Assembly: GCA_964545855.1 (NCBI GenBank)
Contig: CAZJHD010000001.1
Span: 218,345-282,344, forward strand
Reading direction: 5' to 3'
Origin: CAZJHD01 sp964545855
GTDB taxonomy: Bacteria > Planctomycetota > UBA1135 > JACQFD01
Length of the DNA stretch: 64,000 nucleotides
The notes under the pieces were generated by a model. That model ran no database searches. It worked only from the letters and a program-made list of their open reading frames with translations, and had not been told where the DNA came from. Made by a program: the position numbers and the translations under genes. Positions within the stretch are counted from its first letter, which is position 1. Each line of letters begins with the position of its first letter. Shown here one piece after another: positions 60,468 through 64,000 of the stretch.

Positions 60468-61511
60468 ATGCATCCGTCTCTCCCCGTGATGGCTCTCGCG
60501 GCCTCGATGCTCGCCGCGCCCGCCATCGGCCAGAGCCTCGGCAAGGCACCGCCCGAGCTGAAGGCCACCAAGTGGTACAACTCGCCGCCGCTCACTCTCG
60601 CGGACCTGCGCGGCCGCGCCGTCCTGATCGAAGTCTTCCGCACCTGGTGAGGACCCTGCCGCTCCCAGGTGCCTGCGCTCTCCTCGAAGTACGCGAAGGG
60701 AGAGAGCAAGGGCCTGGTGGTCATCGGCGTGACCGATGAATCTCCGGAGCTGGTGGACCCCTGGGTCGCCGACGTGAAGCCCGAGTATCCGATCGTGATC
60801 CTCGAGGGCGGTGAGTTCGAGAAGGCCCTGAACGTGCAGTTCTTCCCGACGGGCGCCGTGATCGATCCGAGCGGCAACCTGGTCTTCTCCGGGAGCGCCG
60901 GCGACGCGGAGAGCCCGCTCGGCAAGGCGCTCGACCAGGCCACTCCCGGCTCGGTCGTCCCGAAGAAGCTCGCGGGCGTCGCGAAGCAGATCCGCGCGCG
61001 CGACCTCCCGAAGGCCTTCGCCGAGCTGAAGAAGCTGAAGGGGCTCGACGAGGAGTCCGAGGGCTGGGCCCTTCGGCTCGGGGAGTATCTCGAGTCGGAG
61101 GCGGACGCCGCCCTCACCGCCGCGCGTGCGGCGGCGAAGGATGGCCGCGTCCTCGACGCCGTCGAGGGGGCGACGCCCTTCGCCAAGGCGCCCGTCGCCT
61201 TCCAGGCGACGCCCGGCGCGAGGGACCTCCTCTCCGAGCTGGCGGCGATGCCCACCTACAAGAAGGAGCTCGCCGGCGGCGACGCCTTCCGCAAGGCGGC
61301 GGAGACCGAGGCGGAGCGGAAGTTCGCCGACGCGGCGAACGCCTTCGCCGACGTGGCGCGACGATTCGCGAAGACGCGGATCGGCGAAGCCGCCGAAGCG
61401 CGCGCGAAGAGCCTCGCCGAGCGCGGGCTGCCCGGCATGAAGGACACCTGCGGCGCCTGCCGCGAGGCGAAGCGGGCCTGCGAGAAGCACGCGGAGACGA
61501 TTCGTCTCTGA
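60468..61511 (+). CDS. Exported redoxin with probable selenocysteine (UxxC), in-frame UGA at codon 61
   Basis: A 347-residue thioredoxin/TlpA-AhpC-like protein if codon 61 (TGA, 60648-60650) is read as selenocysteine. A signal peptide (LPVMALAASMLAAPAIG) is followed by LTLADLRGRAVLIEVFRTW, then UGA and GPCRSQVPAL. This is the first redox cysteine of the family CxxC. The frame continues past the UGA with no shift; QFFPTGAVIDPSG supplies the cis-Pro strand. A helical C-terminal region ends with a second motif CGACREAKRAC. Two hairpins follow the UGA (see feature). Without Sec readthrough the fragments would be a 60-residue exported stub and a 281-residue cytosolic piece from GTG 60669. A nonsense mutation of a former Cys codon (TGC to TGA) is the main alternative. 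Confidence 0.72.
60648..60650 (+). other. In-frame UGA, candidate selenocysteine codon
   Basis: TGA sits between Trp60 and Gly62 of a thioredoxin active site, exactly where family members have the first Cys (WCGPC). Both flanks are coding in the same frame with the same codon bias. Confidence 0.65.
60651..60704 (+). promoter_or_regulatory. Candidate bacterial SECIS hairpins
   Basis: Directly 3' of the UGA, CAG/CUG (60666-60668 with 60673-60675) closes a 4-base loop GUGC whose first base is G, with G-C/C-G pairs below an internal loop. The loop starts 18 bases after the UGA, inside the 16-37 base range and with the G required by the bacterial SECIS consensus. A stronger second stem, CTCTCC/GGAGAG (60678-60683 with 60699-60704), lies further on; its loop lacks the G position. 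Judged by eye only. Confidence 0.4.
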
Positions 61512-61677
61512 TCGTCGGCTCCGACCGTCGTCTCGGACGGCGGCTCGGGCCCTCGCCCCGAGCGATGGCGGGCGCGCGCGACCCAACCGTCGCGCGCGTC
61601 CGCGTCGTCGAGCGACCCGCCGCGCGACCTGCGCTCGAATGTGCGACCCGCCGCGCGCCGGGCGCGCGTCCCTCCGC

Positions 61678-62361
61678 ATGGAGGATCGCCCGGCCCGCTC
61701 CCCGTTCCTGCGCGACCGCGACCGGCTGCTCGCCTTCGGCCTGGTGGCCCTCCTGCTGGACGTCGCGGCGGTCCGCGCCCTCCGGTCGGAGCAGGAGCGC
61801 CTCGCCTTCGACCGCGAGGCCGCGCGCCGGCCCGTGCCGCTCCACCGGGTCGACCTCGCCGCCGCCGCCGAGGACGAGCTGCGGCTCCTTCCGAACGTCG
61901 GGCCCGTCCTCGCCCACGAGATCCTGCGGCTGCGCCGCCGTGGCTTCCGGCCCGAGTCGATCCGCGACCTCCTCGCCGTGCCGGGGATCGGCGAGGCGAC
62001 GCTGGAGGGGATTCGCGCGCACGTGCGGCTCCCCGCCGAGCCGCCGCCGGAGCCCCCTGATAGACTGGCCCCCGCTCATGCCGCGCGTCGTGCCGAAGAA
62101 CGTCCCCGCCGTTCCGCGAGACGCGGTCGCCCGTGCCGTCGCGGGCGCGCTGGCGGAGGATGTCGGATCGGACGCCGGGGCCGCGGATCTCTCGACGATG
62201 GCCGTGATCCCCGCCGACCGGCGTGCGCGGGCGACGATCGTGGCGCGGGAGGACTGCGTCCTCGCGGGCCTCCCCTGCGCTCGCGAGGTGTTCGAGCACC
62301 TCGATCCGAAGGCGCGCTTCGAGGAGGTGCATCCGGACGGCGAGCGCGTCGCGCCCGGTGA
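61678..62361 (+). CDS. Membrane-anchored helix-hairpin-helix protein (ComEA-like)
   Basis: A 227-residue frame. One transmembrane helix (LLAFGLVALLLDVAAV) precedes a (HhH)2 domain, LLPNVGPVLAHEIL and LLAVPGIGEATLEGI, as in ComEA DNA-binding proteins used in natural transformation. The HhH domain ends near residue 123. After that the frame runs 284 bp into nadC with an Arg/Pro/Gly-rich sequence like off-frame translation. The true end is uncertain: either a long overlap or a lost stop/indel near 62040, since another frame has TGA at 62058. Confidence 0.65.
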   Translation: MEDRPARSPFLRDRDRLLAFGLVALLLDVAAVRALRSEQERLAFDREAARRPVPLHRVDLAAAAEDELRLLPNVGPVLAHEILRLRRRGFRPESIRDLLAVPGIGEATLEGIRAHVRLPAEPPPEPPDRLAPAHAARRAEERPRRSARRGRPCRRGRAGGGCRIGRRGRGSLDDGRDPRRPACAGDDRGAGGLRPRGPPLRSRGVRAPRSEGALRGGASGRRARRAR

Positions 62362-62983
62362 CGTCGTGCTCCGCATCGAGGCCCTCGCGCGCGCGATCCT
62401 CACGGGGGAGCGCGTCGCCCTGAACTTCGTCCAGCGGCTCTCCGGCATCGCGACGGCGACGCGCGCTCACGTGGAGGCGGCCGGGAGCGGTGTGCGGGTC
62501 CTCGACACGCGCAAGACGACGCCGGGGCTGCGGGCCCTCGAGCGCTGGGCCGTGGCGGTCGGGGGCGGCGCCAACCATCGCTTCGGGCTCTTCGACCAGG
62601 TGCTCCTCAAGGAGAACCACCTGGCGCTCTCGGGGCTCCCGGTCCGCGAGACCGTGGCGCGCGCGCGCAAATTCGTGGGTCCGGAGGTCGTCCTCGGCGC
62701 CGAGGCGCGCACGGAGGCCGAGGCGCGGGCCGCCATCGAGGGCGGCGCCGACTACGTCCTGCTCGACAACTTCGCGCCGGCGGAGCTGGCGCGCGTGGTG
62801 GCCTCGCTCCGGGGCGCGATCGCGAAGTCGGGACGCGCCGTGGAGCTGGAGGCGTCGGGCGGCGTGCGGGCCGCGAACATCGCGCTCTTCGCGGGGAGCG
62901 GCGTCGACCGGATCTCCTGCGGCAGCCTCACGCACTCGGCGCGCGCCATCGACTTCGCGCTCGACGTGGAGCCGGTCGCGTGA
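62078..62983 (+). CDS. nadC: Nicotinate-nucleotide pyrophosphorylase (quinolinate phosphoribosyltransferase)
   Basis: A 301-residue enzyme that converts quinolinate and PRPP to nicotinate mononucleotide in NAD synthesis. Motifs: FVQRLSGIATATR, DTRKTTPGLR with the PRPP/quinolinate-binding residues, GGGANHRFGL, KENHL with the active-site Lys, and EASGGV near the end. ATG 62078 gives the family length. The HhH frame overlaps its 5' end. Its TGA overlaps the GTG of the next gene (GTGA). Confidence 0.95.
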   Translation: MPRVVPKNVPAVPRDAVARAVAGALAEDVGSDAGAADLSTMAVIPADRRARATIVAREDCVLAGLPCAREVFEHLDPKARFEEVHPDGERVAPGDVVLRIEALARAILTGERVALNFVQRLSGIATATRAHVEAAGSGVRVLDTRKTTPGLRALERWAVAVGGGANHRFGLFDQVLLKENHLALSGLPVRETVARARKFVGPEVVLGAEARTEAEARAAIEGGADYVLLDNFAPAELARVVASLRGAIAKSGRAVELEASGGVRAANIALFAGSGVDRISCGSLTHSARAIDFALDVEPVA

Positions 62984-63444
62984 CGCCCGCGGCTCCCGAT
63001 CGCCGTGACGCCGAGCCGTCGGCGCCGCCGCCCTTCCGGCTGAGCGTGCAGGGCACGCACGAGGCGGTGCCGAACGCGCGCCGAGCTCTCTCCCGCTGGC
63101 TCGAGGGAGCGGGCGCCGGCGGCAAGACGCTCGACGAAGTGGGCCTCGTCCTCACGGAGATCTGCAACAACGCGATCGACCACGGATCCTGCGGGGCCGA
63201 CCGTCCCATGCAGGTCGCGGCGGAGATCTCCGGCGGATCGCTGCTCCTGGCGGTGCTGGAGGGGAACGGCGTGGCGGCGGAGCCGCTCCGCAAGGCCTTC
63301 GAGGGAGCGCAGCATCCGCCCGACGTCCAGGACGAGCGCGGCCGCGGGCTCTTCCTGGTCCGCGCCTACGTCGACGACCTGCGCGTCGACACGACGGCGA
63401 GCGGACGGCTCCGGATCGCGATCCGCAAGAACCTGTCGCAGTGA
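62980..63444 (+). CDS. RsbW/SpoIIAB-like anti-sigma or switch kinase (HATPase)
   Basis: A 154-residue GHKL ATPase-like protein. The N-box LTEICNNAIDH (Glu and Asn) and G-box-like DERGRGLFLVRAYVDDL are those of the RsbW family, which bind sigma factors and phosphorylate anti-sigma-factor antagonists. An N-terminal Pro-rich extension precedes the fold. It starts at GTG overlapping the nadC stop, and its own stop overlaps the next GTG, so all three are coupled. The cognate sigma or STAS partner is not adjacent. Confidence 0.85.
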   Translation: MTPAAPDRRDAEPSAPPPFRLSVQGTHEAVPNARRALSRWLEGAGAGGKTLDEVGLVLTEICNNAIDHGSCGADRPMQVAAEISGGSLLLAVLEGNGVAAEPLRKAFEGAQHPPDVQDERGRGLFLVRAYVDDLRVDTTASGRLRIAIRKNLSQ

Positions 63445-63947
63445 GCGCGATGCGGGGCCTGCGCCAGCGCGGCCACGAGATCCGGATGCTGGGCTCGGAG
63501 ACGCTCCTCGCTTTCGTCGTGCTGTGGTCGGTCCTCGTGACCTGGCTCTCGGCGCAACCGGCCGCCGGCGAAGGTCCGTCTCCGCAGATCACGCGGCTGC
63601 TCTTCAACGCCGGGCATGCGCCGCTCTTCGGCATCTGGGCCGCCGGCGTCGCCTTCTGGCTCGCCGCGCGCACGCCGCGGCCGCTCCCCGATCTCCGCTT
63701 CGGCCTCGCGGCGCTCGCCGCGACGGCGCTCTTCGGAGCCGTCGACGAGTGGCACCAGTCCAACGTGGACGGGCGGACGTCGTCGTGGACCGACGTCGCG
63801 ACGGACTGCATCGGCGCGGCGATCACCATCGCGTGCCTGCGCCACTTGGCCTCCCCGCGGACGACGCCCGTCAGCTTCGTCGTGCGCGTCGTCGTCGGGG
63901 CCCTCGCCATGCTCGGCGCGGGCTGGGCCGCGACGCGACTCGAGTGA
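63441..63947 (+). CDS. VanZ-like family membrane protein
   Basis: A 168-residue protein with about four transmembrane helices. NAGHAPLFGIWAAGVAFWL and GAVDEWHQSNVDGRTSSWTD, then ATDCIGA, are the VanZ-family blocks (conserved Glu-x-x-Gln, Arg-x-x-Ser-x-x-Asp). The name comes from teicoplanin resistance in enterococci, but most family members have unknown function. The GTG start overlaps the previous stop; ATG 63450 is an alternative. It ends one base before the start of repeat copy C. Confidence 0.85.
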   Translation: MSAMRGLRQRGHEIRMLGSETLLAFVVLWSVLVTWLSAQPAAGEGPSPQITRLLFNAGHAPLFGIWAAGVAFWLAARTPRPLPDLRFGLAALAATALFGAVDEWHQSNVDGRTSSWTDVATDCIGAAITIACLRHLASPRTTPVSFVVRVVVGALAMLGAGWAATRLE

Positions 63948-64000
63948 TACTGGCTCCGATTTCGTCACTGCACCGGGCCTGCGTTCGAGTCGTCCGTGCC
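63948..64000 (+). repeat. Inverted-repeat element, copy C, cut by window end
   Basis: Begins TACTGGCTCCGATTTCGTCAC directly after the VanZ stop codon. The first ~20 bases match the left end of copy A and the minus strand of copy B (ACTGGCTCCGAATCATTCAC) with a few changes. The right end is outside the window, so the inverted-repeat partner cannot be seen. Confidence 0.55.

Noticed and set aside
60651..61511. Separate gene starting at GTG 60669 downstream of the UGA
   Set aside because: It would lack the signal peptide and the first half of the redoxin active site. It has no Shine-Dalgarno site of its own, while the upstream frame has a strong one and is in the same phase.

Overview
The window is a GC-rich (about 70% by eye), densely coded stretch of bacterial chromosome with 48 supported protein genes and one tRNA. 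The gene content points to Planctomycetota. It includes a 'PVC-type' propeller and haem-binding CxxCH protein, FG-GAP proteins sharing a C-terminal domain, a kinase fused to PEGA/PDZ/FGE-like modules, an ECF sigma factor fused to a membrane anchor and beta-sandwich domains, a sulfatase, and peptidase-MA-like proteins. Phylum is an inference from families; I cannot place it more finely.

Layout. 1-4.2 kb: 3' part of treY, a DUF883-like membrane protein and an APC permease, meeting an M24 peptidase tail to tail. 5.6-13.5 kb: PVC-type haem protein, SGNH hydrolase and a multidomain Ser/Thr kinase, all on plus. 13.5-22.3 kb: secreted proteins on minus (one SdrD-B-like, two FG-GAP) around a membrane spermidine-synthase-like protein. 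22.3-27.7 kb: sulfatase, citrate synthase, a CT microsatellite, tRNA-Gly(CCC), an RluA-type enzyme and an unknown gene. 27.7-32.3 kb: a tight minus-strand operon of five exported or unknown proteins, joined mostly by 4-bp start/stop overlaps. 32.7-37.7 kb: a SurA-like protein, ABC exporter and glycosyltransferase. 37.7-45.2 kb: a giant secreted peptidase-like protein, acyl-CoA ligase, esterase and a Phd/PIN toxin-antitoxin pair. 45.3-52.6 kb: the sigma-factor fusion, a formate/nitrite transporter whose leader carries a 79-bp inverted-repeat insertion, small membrane and lipoproteins and a thioredoxin-like protein. 52.7-57 kb: tautomerase, two tandem GH113-like proteins, ispDF and ruvC. 57-64 kb: a secreted protein with the shared C-terminal domain, a membrane ferredoxin-like protein, a probable selenocysteine redoxin, and a ComEA-like/nadC/RsbW-like/VanZ-like operon.

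The most interesting signal is at 60468-61511. One reading frame with a strong Shine-Dalgarno site is interrupted only by a UGA at the exact place of the first cysteine of a thioredoxin CxxC motif (UGA-Gly-Pro-Cys). The best reading is an exported selenocysteine redoxin rather than two genes. It is divergent from a membrane Fe-S electron-transfer protein.

Two further signals stand out. A small dispersed inverted-repeat element is present in three copies; one has perfect 16-bp terminal repeats and a 12-bp flanking direct repeat. A C-terminal domain of about 130 residues is shared by three otherwise different secreted proteins.
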